Below, in pieces: positions 51,302-60,736 of a DNA stretch of 64,000 bases (position 1 is its first letter; every line of letters begins with the position of its first letter). Origin of the DNA: Dickeya zeae NCPPB 2538 (GTDB lineage Bacteria > Pseudomonadota > Gammaproteobacteria > Enterobacterales > Enterobacteriaceae); NCBI RefSeq assembly GCF_000406165.1, contig NZ_CM001977.1, forward strand, positions 1 to 64,000, given 5' to 3'. Below the pieces are notes generated by a model. It saw only the letters and a program-made list of their open reading frames with translations, did no database searches and had not been told where the DNA came from. A program made the position numbers and the translations under genes.

Positions 51302-52576
51302 TTAGCGGAAATTGAACTGCTCGAAATGCAACGCGGTCTGATCAAGGTGTTGTTGCAGGTAGCGCCGCATGCCAATGGGCCCACAGAACCAGACCCCGGC
51401 GCAGTTGTCGCTGTTCATCGGCGCGGGGTCGAGTAACCCATCACGGTCGCGTACCAGGATGCGCAGATCGATGTCTGCCTCGCGTGCCAGTGTTTCCAGC
51501 GTATCTTGGTGGATAAGGTCGCTTTCACGATTAACGCAATAAAAGAGCGTGGTGTTGCGCTGCTGTTGATGGCTGGTGCGTAGCTGATGCAGCCAGGACA
51601 GGAACGGTGTAATGCCAATGCCCCCAGCGACCCAGTAGGTTTTTTTATCGGGGTGCTCCGGCAGGGTGAATTCACCATAAGGGCCTTCCATCACCACGGA
51701 TGTTCCCACTAGATTTGGGTGGTTCACCAGTGACGTAGTGTAGTCTCCCAGAGCTTTGATGGTGAGTGCCAGCGTATGGTTGTCCGCATCGTACCGGCTG
51801 ACGGTAAACGGGTGTTTGCCTTCTTTCGGATCGGTGGTCAGAAAAACAAATTTGCCAGCCTGATAGCGTTGAGAAAAAGATGCCGGAGTACTGAGGGTTA
51901 ATTCTAGCGTTGACTCGTTTATTTTGCTGACGGCGGTTATTTTTGCCGGAAAATGATTTTTTCTACCAATACGTCCGGCCAGCGAATAAATAATAATTAA
52001 CGAAGAAATAAAACATAACACCATGCAGGCGATGCCAAATGCCGTCCAGCGCATATCGCTGTTAATCATATAAAATGAATGAAGAATGCCCAGCAGCGCG
52101 ATAACCGCTCCCACTTTGTGAATGACACGGAAGTTTTTATAGGAAATCCATTTTATCAGGCTGATAGCAATAAAAAGTATCATGCAATAAAAGGATATTT
52201 CTCCCAGTTCATTCATAATGCCACGCAAGGGGTCAATCGGGTGTGGCTGGCGGCGTCCTGGTGCTATCCACTCCAGCGCGGCGGCTATTTTCGGCAATTT
52301 GGCAAAGAACCAGTGCTGCAGGGTAGCAACCCCTGCGCCGATGCCCAGCGATTTGTGGTACAGATACAGTTTATCCATGCCCCCCAGCCATTTCTCCAGA
52401 AATGCCGGATGGAGTGCCATGATAAGCAATCCAGTGATACAGAGTACGGCGATAAAACCCGTCAATTGAACCAGCATATTTCGCCAATAGATAAAGGCGG
52501 GTAAGGTGGCAATATCCGGTAAACTTAATACCCAGATGGCAAGACATGCCAGCAGTGACACGGTAATGAATTTCAT
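51302..52576 (-). CDS. Ferric-reductase-like flavocytochrome
   Basis: A 424-residue membrane oxidoreductase. Six membrane segments (about 1-200) carry likely haem-ligand histidines (LYHKSLGIGAGVATLQHWFF and IHKVGAVIALLGILHSFY). The C-terminal half is ferredoxin-reductase-like with an FAD motif (HPFTVSRYD) and an NAD(P)-binding WVAGGIGITPFLSWLHQL, ending VWFCGPIGMRRYLQQHL. It moves electrons from NAD(P)H across the membrane to an acceptor such as ferric iron. An AATGATAAGTATTTT stretch about 300 bases upstream is vaguely Fur-box-like, not firm. Confidence 0.9.
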   Translation of the reverse strand: MKFITVSLLACLAIWVLSLPDIATLPAFIYWRNMLVQLTGFIAVLCITGLLIMALHPAFLEKWLGGMDKLYLYHKSLGIGAGVATLQHWFFAKLPKIAAALEWIAPGRRQPHPIDPLRGIMNELGEISFYCMILFIAISLIKWISYKNFRVIHKVGAVIALLGILHSFYMINSDMRWTAFGIACMVLCFISSLIIIYSLAGRIGRKNHFPAKITAVSKINESTLELTLSTPASFSQRYQAGKFVFLTTDPKEGKHPFTVSRYDADNHTLALTIKALGDYTTSLVNHPNLVGTSVVMEGPYGEFTLPEHPDKKTYWVAGGIGITPFLSWLHQLRTSHQQQRNTTLFYCVNRESDLIHQDTLETLAREADIDLRILVRDRDGLLDPAPMNSDNCAGVWFCGPIGMRRYLQQHLDQTALHFEQFNFR

Positions 52577-53179
52577 GATGAAAAATCTCTGAATAATGTA
52601 TGGATGTATTTTTATTTTCAGGAAAATAAATCGGTTGGAAAATATATTAGCTATAGGATATTCATGGTTTATTAAATATAAATTTTGAAGAAAGAGAAGG
52701 CTATAGCGATATCCGTAAAGTTGTGTATTTGATTATGCTGCCTCTGAGAGGAGTATTTCAAATTGTAACATTGTGGAGGTGAAATAGGGAAAAGTGCAGA
52801 TTTCTCCACATTTTCATCATAATAAATAAAAGCGTGAAAATAATAATAACTCTTATTCCGTTCATTGTGCCCAATTAATAAAAATACTTATCATTGCGCA
52901 TGTTTTTCCGCCTGCCTCACAGTCGTTTCTTCGACTTACCGACCTTAAGCGCAAAGATAGCGCAGCGTGCAACAAGGCGAGGCGGTGTGGCAGCGCGAGT
53001 GCAGTGAGCTGTCTGAGTCTGTCAGGTGCTGACGCTGACGTGTGTTGAAATGCACTTTGTGACAGGGCAGCGGTAGCTGCCCTGTAGGTTAATCATGATT
53101 CATGGTTATTCTGGTGAGGGACATCAGCCAATATTTGACGGCGGCCATTGCCCGCTCGTAGCGAGCAGGGCCGTTGTGT
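52577..53179. other. Long intergenic region with a strong hairpin
   Basis: 603 bases. The first 330 are AT-rich promoter-like DNA for the ferric-reductase gene, then a GC-rich stretch (52915-53060) with several G+C-rich short repeats that I cannot identify. ACAGGGCAGC (53062-53071) and GCTGCCCTGT (53076-53085) make a perfect 10-bp stem with a GGTA loop. Another hairpin, CGGCC...CCCGCTCG-TAG-CGAGC...GGCCG, lies at about 53142-53174, right after the avtA stop, and is its probable terminator. An sRNA is possible but unproven. Confidence 0.45.
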
Positions 53180-54439
53180 TTAGCGAGCGCAGTCTTCTCT
53201 CCGCGCCCGCTCCACCTCTTCGGCCAGAATAGCGACGCCTTGCTCGATTTTTTCCGGCTCTGGCACGTAGTTCATGCGCAGGCACTGGTGAGCATGCGGC
53301 CATTCCTGTTCCAGACCGGGGAAGAAATAATGACCCGGCACCATCAGTACGCCGCGTTGCTTCAGCCGTTGGTACAGCACCTCGGTGGTGATGGGCAAGT
53401 CTTTGAACCACAGCCACAGGAAAATCGCGCCTTCTGGTTTGTGGATCAGGCACACTTCTGGCGGCAGGTAACGACGAATAATGGCGATGGTCTGCTCCAC
53501 CCGCTGGCGGTAGAACGGCCTGACCACATCGTTGGACAGCCGCAGCAGGTCGCCCCGCTGGATCATCTCGTGTGCCAGTGCCGGGCCGATGGAGCCGGGT
53601 GCCAGACTGACGATACCGTTCATGTTGCCGAGTGCTTCGATCACCTGCTCAGAACCGATAACGATACCGCAGCGGGAACCGGGCAAGCCGAGCTTGGACA
53701 GGCTCATACACAGAATAATGTTCGGATTCCACAGCGGCGTGGCATCGCTAAAGATAATGCCGGGGAACGGCACACCGTAAGCGTTGTCGATCACCAGCGG
53801 AATCTGGTGTTCACGGGCCAGCGCATCCAGATGCTGTACTTCGTCGTCGGTCAGCACATTGCCGGTGGGGTTGGTCGGCCGGGAAACGCAAATCATGCCG
53901 ATGTCATCGGTGATGTGCAGTTGCTCGAAGTCAACGTGGTATTTGAACTGCCCTTCCGGTAACAGCTCAATCTGCGGGCGAACAGAGACAAACATGTCCT
54001 CATCCAGCCCGGAATCAGCGTAACCGATGTACTCCGGTGCCAGTGGAAACAGCACCCGGCGATGTTGCCCCTCATCAGTACGACCGGCAAACAGATTGAA
54101 CAGGTAGAAAAATGCGCTCTGGCTGCCATTAGTCAGTGCAATATTCTGTGGTCCAATCTCCCAGCCAAACTGTTCACGCAGCAGGCTGGAGAGCGAATGC
54201 AGCAACACATCTTTGCCCTGCGGGCCATCGTAGTTGCACAGCGCATCGGTCAATTTTCCTTGATCCAACAGATCGCGACACAATTGCTGAAAATAGTCGT
54301 CCATTGCCGGGATATGGGCCGGATTGCCGCCGCCGAGCATGATGGCACCTGGGGTGCGTAACCCCTCGTTGAGGTCATCCATCAGTTGGGTAATACCAGC
54401 ATGGCGGGTAAATTTGTTGCCGAAACGGGAAAAGTTCAT
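53180..54439 (-). CDS. avtA: Valine-pyruvate aminotransferase
   Basis: PLP enzyme exchanging valine (or 2-aminobutyrate) with alanine; a route for alanine synthesis. The 419-residue protein matches E. coli AvtA (417 aa): TRHAGITQLMDDLNEGLRTPGAIMLGGGNPA, NYDGPQGKDVLL, SRPTNPTGNVL, and the PLP lysine in CMSLSKLGLPGSRCG. It is monocistronic. Confidence 0.96.
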   Translation of the reverse strand: MNFSRFGNKFTRHAGITQLMDDLNEGLRTPGAIMLGGGNPAHIPAMDDYFQQLCRDLLDQGKLTDALCNYDGPQGKDVLLHSLSSLLREQFGWEIGPQNIALTNGSQSAFFYLFNLFAGRTDEGQHRRVLFPLAPEYIGYADSGLDEDMFVSVRPQIELLPEGQFKYHVDFEQLHITDDIGMICVSRPTNPTGNVLTDDEVQHLDALAREHQIPLVIDNAYGVPFPGIIFSDATPLWNPNIILCMSLSKLGLPGSRCGIVIGSEQVIEALGNMNGIVSLAPGSIGPALAHEMIQRGDLLRLSNDVVRPFYRQRVEQTIAIIRRYLPPEVCLIHKPEGAIFLWLWFKDLPITTEVLYQRLKQRGVLMVPGHYFFPGLEQEWPHAHQCLRMNYVPEPEKIEQGVAILAEEVERARREDCAR

Positions 54440-54832
54440 AATTTGTCAATAAAGGGTGAAGCACAGGTAAACCGACACCTTAGCGCGTGCCTCGGGGTGG
54501 TGCAATCATGGTGGAAATATCATCACCCTGTTTTTATCCATATATTTTTGTTATGGCAGTGCATTCATCTGCTGAATCTGTTTTCTGCTTCAGCCTACTC
54601 ACACCGGTTGGACACTAAATGCTGAACACGCGTCAGCTTTTAGCTGATCATGATCTCGTTTTTCATGCAATTTAATTAGGTATTCTTAATTAAAGTGTGA
54701 TTTATTTTGCAAATATGTTGTGAAAAAAGAGCAGTTAATCATCTGGTGATAGCAATCACATTCTCCTGCCAGCTGGATTTGTAGTCTTTTAGCTCTACGG
54801 GCTTAATCAATTCAGCTAAAAGGATGTATGGA
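54440..54832 (+). promoter_or_regulatory. Upstream region of the DUF4432 gene with a CRP-like site
   Basis: 393 bases between divergent genes. GGTGATAGCAATCACA at 54745-54760 matches the CRP half-site pattern TGTGA-N6-TCACA at nine of ten positions and lies about 75 bases before the DUF4432 start. A second, weaker TGTGA-like motif lies at about 54695. This fits catabolite control of a sugar-related gene. The remaining DNA is AT-rich with no ORF. Confidence 0.55.
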
Positions 54833-56041
54833 ATGAAAAATGTACTGGCAATGAGTATCGCTTTGGCACTGGTTTCCTGGCAGGCATCGGCCCAAACCTT
54901 TGTGCTGACAGACGTTGAAAGCAGCACGGAAAAGGGAAACTGGCAGATCAGCAGCGATGCGCTGAAGATTAAGGATCAACACTTCAGCATCGAGCAAAAG
55001 GTACTGCATGGCGGACGTCAGGAAGGCAGCAAGATTCTGACTATCACCAGCCCCAACGGGCTGCAAATTACCCTGAGTCCGACCCGCGGCATGGATTTAC
55101 TGCATGTCACCGGCAAAAATATCCGGCTGGGCTGGGATTCTCCGGTGGATGAAGTGGTCAACCCGAATACGATCACCCTGGAAAGCCGCAATGGACTGGG
55201 CTGGCTGGAAGGTTTCAATGAGATGATGGTGCGCTGCGGCTATGAGTGGACCGGACATCCGGTCACCAGTGACGGCATGATTTACACCCTGCACGGCCGT
55301 GCCGGTAATACACCCGCATCGAAAGTGCTGGTGGATGTGAGCGACAAAGCGCCTTACACCATCACGGTGCGTGGCTTGCTCAAGGAAAACAGCTTTAAGA
55401 AATCCAACCTCGAAACCTGGACTGAACTGCGTTACGTGCCGGGGAGCGAGTCGTTTACCATTCATGACGTGCTGACCAATAAGTCAGATTACGCGCGTGA
55501 TTACCAGATTATCTATCACAGCAATTTCGGTACCCCGATTCTGGAAGAAGGGGCACGTTTCCTGGCACCCGTGAAAGAGATTTCGCCGTTTAATGACTAC
55601 GCCAAGGCCGGTCTGAAAAGCTGGCAGACGTATAAAGGCCCGACTAAAGGCTTCGACGAAATGGTGTTCAACATGACGCCTTATGCGGATAAAGAGGGCA
55701 AAACACTGGCCGCACTGGTCAATCGTGCAGGTGATAAAGGGGTGTCCATCGCGTTTGATACCCATCAGTTGCCGTTGCTGACGATGTGGAAAAACACTGA
55801 CACCCTGAAACAAGGCTATGTCACCGGTATCGAGCCCGGCACCAGCTATGCGTATCCGGTCACGATTGAACGCCAGCAAGGGCGGGTGAAGAAACTGCAA
55901 CCCGGCCAAAGCACCACCTTCGAGCTGACTTACAGCTTGTTGAGCAGCCCGGCGGCAGTACAACAAACCGAACAGAAAGTGAAAGCCATTCAGGGCGACC
56001 GCACCACAACCTTGACGGAGAAACCGATCGCGGTGGAGTAA
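54833..56041 (+). CDS. Exported DUF4432 (aldose-1-epimerase-like) protein
   Basis: A 402-residue protein with a clear signal peptide (MKNVLAMSIALALVSWQASA) and a galactose-mutarotase-like beta-sandwich domain of the DUF4432 type: LSPTRGMDLLHVTGKNIRLGWDSPVDEVVNP, GLGWLEGFNEMMVRCGYEWTGHP, YTLHGRAGN, and IIYHSNFGTPILEEGARF. It probably acts on a sugar in the periplasm, perhaps interconverting anomers or acidic sugars; the substrate is unknown. I chose the ATG at 54833; the one at 54824 touches the AAAGGA ribosome site. Confidence 0.82.
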   Translation: MKNVLAMSIALALVSWQASAQTFVLTDVESSTEKGNWQISSDALKIKDQHFSIEQKVLHGGRQEGSKILTITSPNGLQITLSPTRGMDLLHVTGKNIRLGWDSPVDEVVNPNTITLESRNGLGWLEGFNEMMVRCGYEWTGHPVTSDGMIYTLHGRAGNTPASKVLVDVSDKAPYTITVRGLLKENSFKKSNLETWTELRYVPGSESFTIHDVLTNKSDYARDYQIIYHSNFGTPILEEGARFLAPVKEISPFNDYAKAGLKSWQTYKGPTKGFDEMVFNMTPYADKEGKTLAALVNRAGDKGVSIAFDTHQLPLLTMWKNTDTLKQGYVTGIEPGTSYAYPVTIERQQGRVKKLQPGQSTTFELTYSLLSSPAAVQQTEQKVKAIQGDRTTTLTEKPIAVE

Positions 56042-56065
56042 TCACATCGCTCTTCGTGTGAAAAT

Positions 56066-56091
56066 CCTCCTTCCCGACGTCGGGAAGGAGG
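56066..56091. terminator. Long perfect palindrome between DUF4432 and ghrB
   Basis: CCTCCTTCCCGAC (56066-56078) is followed directly by its complement GTCGGGAAGGAGG (56079-56091): a 13-bp stem closed by its own centre. It lies 25 bases after DUF4432 and 22 bases after the end of convergent ghrB, and probably terminates both. Confidence 0.75.
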
Positions 56092-56113
56092 GCTCCTCAA
56101 TCGGCGTGCTGAA

Positions 56114-57076
56114 CTACTTCAGCACGTCCGGATTGACGCAGTTCTCTTTAACGTCGCCACTGAGCGCGGCGATCAGGTTATCTACCGCGCAGGCCGCCAT
56201 GTTGTAGCGGGTTTCATGGGTGGCGGAGCCGATGTGCGGCAGTGCCACCACATTAGGCAGCTTCAGCAGCGGTGAGTCTACCGATAGCGGTTCTTTCTCG
56301 AACACATCCAGACCAGCGGCGTGCAGGGTGCCATCGGTCAGTGCCTCAATCAGCGCCTGTTCATCCACCACCGGGCCGCGGCCAATGTTGATCAGAATGG
56401 CGCTGGATTTCATTTTCGCCAGTTGTGCCTTGCCAATCACATGGTGGGTTTCCGGCGTCAGCGGCAGGGTAATACACAGAAAATCAGATTCCGCCAGCAG
56501 GGTGTCGAGGTCGCAGTGACGGGCGTTGAAGCGGGTTTCTGCCGCATCATGACGGCGACGGGCGTTATAGAGCACCGGCATGCTAAAACCGAAGTGCGCC
56601 CGCTGAGCTACCGCCAGACCGATACGCCCCATGCCCAGAATACCAATGGTTTTATGGTGAACATCAATACCGTACCAATCTTCACCGATGTTGCGTGTCC
56701 ATTCCCCGGCTTTCACGCGCTCGGCGGATTCCAACGCCCGGCGAGCCGTCATTAGCATCAAGGTCATGACGGTATCTGCCACCGTTTCTGTCAGGACGGT
56801 CGGCGTATGCATCAGCAACGCTTTTTTGTCATTTAACGCAGCAACGTCAATGTTGTCGTAACCCACTGACACGGTAGACACCGCCCGTAGTTTTGGCAGG
56901 TGGGACAGGTATTCCCGGCTGACGGTGTGCCCAGCGCCAATCAACCCTTCAGCACGCGCCAGTAACGGGTGGTCGATGGGAGGCAGGCCATCAAAAACCG
57001 AAACGCTAGCGTGTTGCTCCAGTTTTTGGCGTAAATCGTCAGGGATCTTTTTGTAGAGGATGACTTCAGGTTTCAT
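56114..57076 (-). CDS. ghrB: Glyoxylate/hydroxypyruvate reductase B
   Basis: NAD(P)H-dependent 2-hydroxyacid dehydrogenase reducing glyoxylate, hydroxypyruvate and 2-ketogluconate. The 320-residue protein matches E. coli GhrB (324 aa): ISVGYDN-like TVSVGYDNIDV, cofactor motif GILGMGRIGLAVAQRA, catalytic Arg in INIGRGPVVDE, Glu in LDVFEKEPL, and His in LPHIGSATHETRYNMA. In soft-rot bacteria a link to pectin breakdown (keto-sugar metabolism) is possible. It stands alone. Confidence 0.94.
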   Translation of the reverse strand: MKPEVILYKKIPDDLRQKLEQHASVSVFDGLPPIDHPLLARAEGLIGAGHTVSREYLSHLPKLRAVSTVSVGYDNIDVAALNDKKALLMHTPTVLTETVADTVMTLMLMTARRALESAERVKAGEWTRNIGEDWYGIDVHHKTIGILGMGRIGLAVAQRAHFGFSMPVLYNARRRHDAAETRFNARHCDLDTLLAESDFLCITLPLTPETHHVIGKAQLAKMKSSAILINIGRGPVVDEQALIEALTDGTLHAAGLDVFEKEPLSVDSPLLKLPNVVALPHIGSATHETRYNMAACAVDNLIAALSGDVKENCVNPDVLK

Positions 57077-57575
57077 CAGTTCACTCCGGCTGATTGAGGC
57101 GATTGTCTGACTAAAACGACAGTTACTTTTGAACGCAGGTCAGCCTGTTAGCTTCGCATATCAAGGGCAGGCCTTTGCCGTACTCATGCCTAAAAACGTT
57201 TGGGCGATTTAATGAAATATCATGATAAACAATCGGATGGTACTTGTTATTTCTTCCCGGAGGCACACGACCTGCTGCAGGCATGATGGAGGACAGGGTG
57301 GGAGACTGCAAGTCAGGCGGCGCGCCCTCTGATGGGTCAGAAGGCGCGCTCCCGCTAAAACCCTGGTATTGGCTGAAATCAGCAGCATGGCAATTCAATT
57401 GCATTGCAAACAAAGATGAAAGGATTGGCAGTCACCCATGCTTGCGGCATGAATGATATGTTATAAAGTATCATTTTGTGAGGGTAATGCAACTGTACAA
57501 TAATGCAGCGACACCAAATGCGGCTATAGCGGGTGTGTTTCTATCGGGGCGGTTTCCCGGTGGCCTGAAACGTGG
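57077..57575. other. Intergenic region with a long GC-rich hairpin
   Basis: 499 bases. GCGCGCCCTCTGA (57320-57332) and TCAGAAGGCGCGC (57337-57349) form a 13-bp stem with one mismatch and a TGGG loop. Open frames on both strands here (up to 96 codons) run through this hairpin, match nothing I know and lack ribosome sites, so I do not call them. The right part may contain a small RNA or relic element. Confidence 0.45.
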
Positions 57576-58031
57576 TCAGGGTGTGACGGCGGCGAGCAAC
57601 GCCTGATCCTGCCAGTGCATAACCAGCAAGTGTGACTGGGTTTCATGCTGATAACTTTCCTGCACGGTCGTAAACCCTTGTTTGCGATAAAAGGCGCAGG
57701 CACGGTGGTTCTGCTGATACACCTCCAGACTGAGCACCGGGAAGCGATGCTGAATATGCTGCATCAGCGCCGCGCCCACGCCCTGACCATACAGGCTGTG
57801 GTGAACAAAGAGCGCGCCGACAAAGCGCTGATCCATCACGCTGATAAAACCGCCGATGCCCTGAGCATGCTCATAAATCCAGGTTTGTGAGTGGGGGATA
57901 TAATGCCCGCGAACCAGTTCTTCACTTTCCTGCCAATAGTGCGCCGAGATAAACGGGTGCGCCAGCGTGGTACTTTCCCGCCATAGTGCGACCAGCGCGT
58001 CCAGGTCTTGTGGCCGATAAGGTCGAATCAC
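57576..58031 (-). CDS. yiaC: GNAT acetyltransferase (YiaC-like)
   Basis: A 151-residue N-acetyltransferase similar to E. coli YiaC, a protein lysine acetyltransferase: VIRPYRPQDLDALVALWRESTTLAHPFI, acetyl-CoA loop YGQGVGAALMQHI, and LEVYQQNHRACAFYRKQGF. The GTG at 58031 overlaps the tag stop (GTGA), as expected for translational coupling, and matches the E. coli start better than the TTG/ATG options upstream. The tag-yiaC neighbourhood is conserved in E. coli. Confidence 0.88.
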   Translation of the reverse strand: MIRPYRPQDLDALVALWRESTTLAHPFISAHYWQESEELVRGHYIPHSQTWIYEHAQGIGGFISVMDQRFVGALFVHHSLYGQGVGAALMQHIQHRFPVLSLEVYQQNHRACAFYRKQGFTTVQESYQHETQSHLLVMHWQDQALLAAVTP

Positions 58032-58588
58032 AACGCCTCCGGATGACAGCAACAGTCGGTGGTATGGTCGTTTACCAGCCCGGCAGCCTGCATAAAGGCG
58101 TAGCAGATGGTGGAGCCGATGAATGTGAAGCCGCGTTTTTTCAACGCTTTCGACATGGCATCCGACACGGCGGTTTTTGCCGGTACATCAGCCAGCGATG
58201 TCGGGTTATTGACGAGCGGCTGATGGTTAACGAAGGACCAGATAAACGTCGCAAAGTCGTCCCCTTGCTGCTGCATCGCCAGCCAGGCGCGGGCATTGCG
58301 GATAATGGCTTCAATTTTTCCGCGATGGCGGATGATGCCTGGGTCCAGTACCAGCCGGTTCACGTCGTCATCGGTCATGGCCGCTACCCGGTGCGGATCA
58401 AATCCGTGGAAACAACGGCGGTAGTGCTCGCGTTTTTTGAGCACGGTTATCCACGACAACCCGGCTTGCTGGCCTTCCAGACACAGCAGTTCAAACAGCG
58501 TGCGGCTATCAGTACAGGGTTTTCCCCACTCGTTATCGTGATAATCCTGATACAGCGTATCCTGCGTGACCCAGCCACAGCGTGCCAT
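58028..58588 (-). CDS. tag: DNA-3-methyladenine glycosylase I
   Basis: Removes 3-methyladenine from alkylated DNA. The 186-residue protein matches E. coli Tag: RCGWVTQDTLYQDYHDNEWG start with zinc ligands Cys and His, ECLEGQQAGLSWITVLKKRE-like core (LCLEGQQAGLSWITVLKKREHYR), and the C-terminal LVNDHTTDCCCH segment supplying the other zinc ligands. It is the first gene of the tag-yiaC pair. Confidence 0.96.
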   Translation of the reverse strand: MARCGWVTQDTLYQDYHDNEWGKPCTDSRTLFELLCLEGQQAGLSWITVLKKREHYRRCFHGFDPHRVAAMTDDDVNRLVLDPGIIRHRGKIEAIIRNARAWLAMQQQGDDFATFIWSFVNHQPLVNNPTSLADVPAKTAVSDAMSKALKKRGFTFIGSTICYAFMQAAGLVNDHTTDCCCHPEAL

Positions 58589-58838
58589 CCTCTTCTCCTT
58601 AACTCCCAGTGGTTATTCGCCGACGATTGCTATTTAGCGGCATTGTTATTCACCCGCGTTGTTGGTATTGATGATGGCCGATTTCGGCGCACCAACCGCG
58701 TGGTGTGGCGATCATCAGCCTAAGCGTGATGTGATGCAACCCTGACCTGACAGGGCAATATGTGACATGGCGCTGGAATCACACCAAAAAAACGACAAGT
58801 GTAAAACGACAATACCGTGTAAGCGACAGGGGATGAGA

Positions 58839-59645
58839 ATGGAGATTGAGTGGATGCTGGCCTATCTGGCGCTGGGAGCCGTGGTGGGATTTATGGCCGG
58901 ATTACTGGGGATAGGCGGTGGCGGCATCATGGTGCCGGTGCTGACAGCGTTGTTCGCCGCACAAGGTGTGGAGAAAACGCATTTGGTGCATCTGGCGTTG
59001 GGAACCTCGATGGCGGCGATTGTGATCACCGCTATCTCCAGCCTGCGCACCCACCATCAACATCAGGCGGTGATATGGCCGGTGGTATGGCGCATCACAC
59101 CCGCGATTTTACTGGGAACCTTCGCCGCTACCTGGCTGGCGGCGTTGTTGCCGACCCGGGCGCTGGCAATCTTCTTTTCCTGTTTTATGGCGTATGTCTC
59201 GCTGCAAATGGTGTTGAACATCAAGCCAAAACCTCACCGTCAGTTACCGGGCATGACAGGCATGTCGCTGGCCGGGCTGACTATCGGCGGTATTTCTGCA
59301 CTGGTCGCCATTGGCGGTGGTTCGCTCACTGTGCCGTTTCTGACCTGGTGTAATGTACGCATCCAGCAGGCCATCGGCACCTCGGCCGCGGTGGGGTTGC
59401 CGATCGCGCTCTCTGGCGCGCTGGGCTACATGATTAACGGCTGGTCGGCGACCGGCTTGCCCGCGTTCAGCGTGGGTTATGTTTCGTTACCGGCGGTAGC
59501 GCTGATCTCGGCGGTCAGCTTCTTCACCGCGCCGGTGGGCGCGCGTTTAGCGCATCGCTTGCCGGTCGCGACGCTAAAGAAAGCGTTTGCCGGGCTGCTG
59601 CTGCTGTTGAGCCTGAAAATGCTGCATACCGTGTTTACCGGTTGA
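58839..59645 (+). CDS. TauE/SafE (TSUP) family membrane transporter
   Basis: A 268-residue protein with about eight membrane segments in two homologous halves, each with the family glycine motif (GLLGIGGGGIMVPVL and ALVAIGGGSLTVPFL). TSUP proteins move sulfite, sulfonates or other organic anions; the substrate here is open. I chose the ATG at 58839, 5 bases after AGGGGA; the ATG at 58833 overlaps that site and the frame to 58767 adds hydrophilic residues without homology. Confidence 0.88.
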   Translation: MEIEWMLAYLALGAVVGFMAGLLGIGGGGIMVPVLTALFAAQGVEKTHLVHLALGTSMAAIVITAISSLRTHHQHQAVIWPVVWRITPAILLGTFAATWLAALLPTRALAIFFSCFMAYVSLQMVLNIKPKPHRQLPGMTGMSLAGLTIGGISALVAIGGGSLTVPFLTWCNVRIQQAIGTSAAVGLPIALSGALGYMINGWSATGLPAFSVGYVSLPAVALISAVSFFTAPVGARLAHRLPVATLKKAFAGLLLLLSLKMLHTVFTG

Positions 59646-59812
59646 TCGTTACCCGAAACGGGAAGGAAAAGGCGGCGATGGCGATAATGCTATGTCACTG
59701 AAAATGTCGCTGTCACAGAAGTTGTTGCCGCATTCTGGCTGTATATCTTGCACTCAGAGGGTATACTGGCGGCTTCATTGTAAAAACCACTTGTATCGCG
59801 TGCGAATCCAAC
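59646..59812 (+). promoter_or_regulatory. glyQ upstream region
   Basis: 167 bases. TATACT at 59762-59767 is a good -10 hexamer about 45 bases before the glyQ ATG; no convincing -35 at 17-base spacing is seen. No T-box or attenuator was recognised. Confidence 0.35.
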
Positions 59813-60727
59813 ATGCAAAAGTTTGATACCAAGACCTTTCAGGGCCTGATCCTGACATTACAGGATTACTGGTCGCGTCAGGGCTGCACCATTGTCCAAC
59901 CGTTGGACATGGAAGTCGGTGCCGGCACTTCTCACCCTATGACCTGCCTGCGTGCGCTTGGCCCAGAGCCTATCGCCGCCGCTTATGTGCAGCCGTCCCG
60001 CCGTCCTACCGACGGCCGCTACGGTGAGAACCCCAACCGCCTGCAACACTACTACCAGTTTCAGGTGATCATTAAGCCGTCGCCGGACAACATTCAGGAA
60101 CTGTACCTCGGTTCGCTGAAAGAACTGGGCATGGACCCGACCATCCACGACATCCGTTTCGTGGAAGATAACTGGGAAAACCCGACGCTGGGTGCCTGGG
60201 GTCTGGGCTGGGAAGTGTGGCTGAACGGGATGGAAGTGACCCAGTTCACCTATTTCCAGCAGGTCGGTGGTCTGGAGTGCAAACCGGTAACCGGCGAGAT
60301 TACTTACGGCCTGGAACGTCTGGCGATGTACATTCAGGGCGTGGACAGCGTCTACGATCTGGTGTGGAGCGATGGCCCGCTGGGTAAAACCACCTACGGC
60401 GACGTGTTCCATCAAAACGAAGTGGAGCAATCGACTTATAACTTCGAATACGCCGATGTGGATTTCCTGTTTACCTGCTTCGAGCAGTATGAAAAAGAAG
60501 CCCAGCAGTTGCTGGCGCTGGAAAAACCGCTGCCGCTGCCTGCTTACGAGCGCATTCTGAAAGCCGCCCACAGCTTCAACCTGCTGGACGCGCGCAAAGC
60601 CATTTCCGTGACCGAACGTCAGCGCTACATCCTGCGGATCCGTACCCTGACCAAAGCGGTAGCGGAAGCCTATTATGCCTCTCGTGAGGCACTGGGCTTC
60701 CCGATGTGCAATCGTAAACAGAGCTGA
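59813..60727 (+). CDS. glyQ: Glycyl-tRNA synthetase alpha subunit
   Basis: Catalytic subunit of the (alpha-beta)2 glycyl-tRNA synthetase. The 304 residues are almost identical to E. coli GlyQ: LQDYWSRQGCTIVQPLDMEVGAGTSHPMT, PSRRPTDGRYGENPNRLQHYYQFQV, and GLECKPVTGEITYGLERLAMYIQG. glyS follows after 9 bases. Confidence 0.98.
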   Translation: MQKFDTKTFQGLILTLQDYWSRQGCTIVQPLDMEVGAGTSHPMTCLRALGPEPIAAAYVQPSRRPTDGRYGENPNRLQHYYQFQVIIKPSPDNIQELYLGSLKELGMDPTIHDIRFVEDNWENPTLGAWGLGWEVWLNGMEVTQFTYFQQVGGLECKPVTGEITYGLERLAMYIQGVDSVYDLVWSDGPLGKTTYGDVFHQNEVEQSTYNFEYADVDFLFTCFEQYEKEAQQLLALEKPLPLPAYERILKAAHSFNLLDARKAISVTERQRYILRIRTLTKAVAEAYYASREALGFPMCNRKQS

Positions 60728-60736
60728 GAGGCAGCG

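Noticed and set aside
57123..57456. Small frames on both strands between ghrB and yiaC
   Set aside because: They read through a GC-rich hairpin, lack start signals and show no protein-like pattern.
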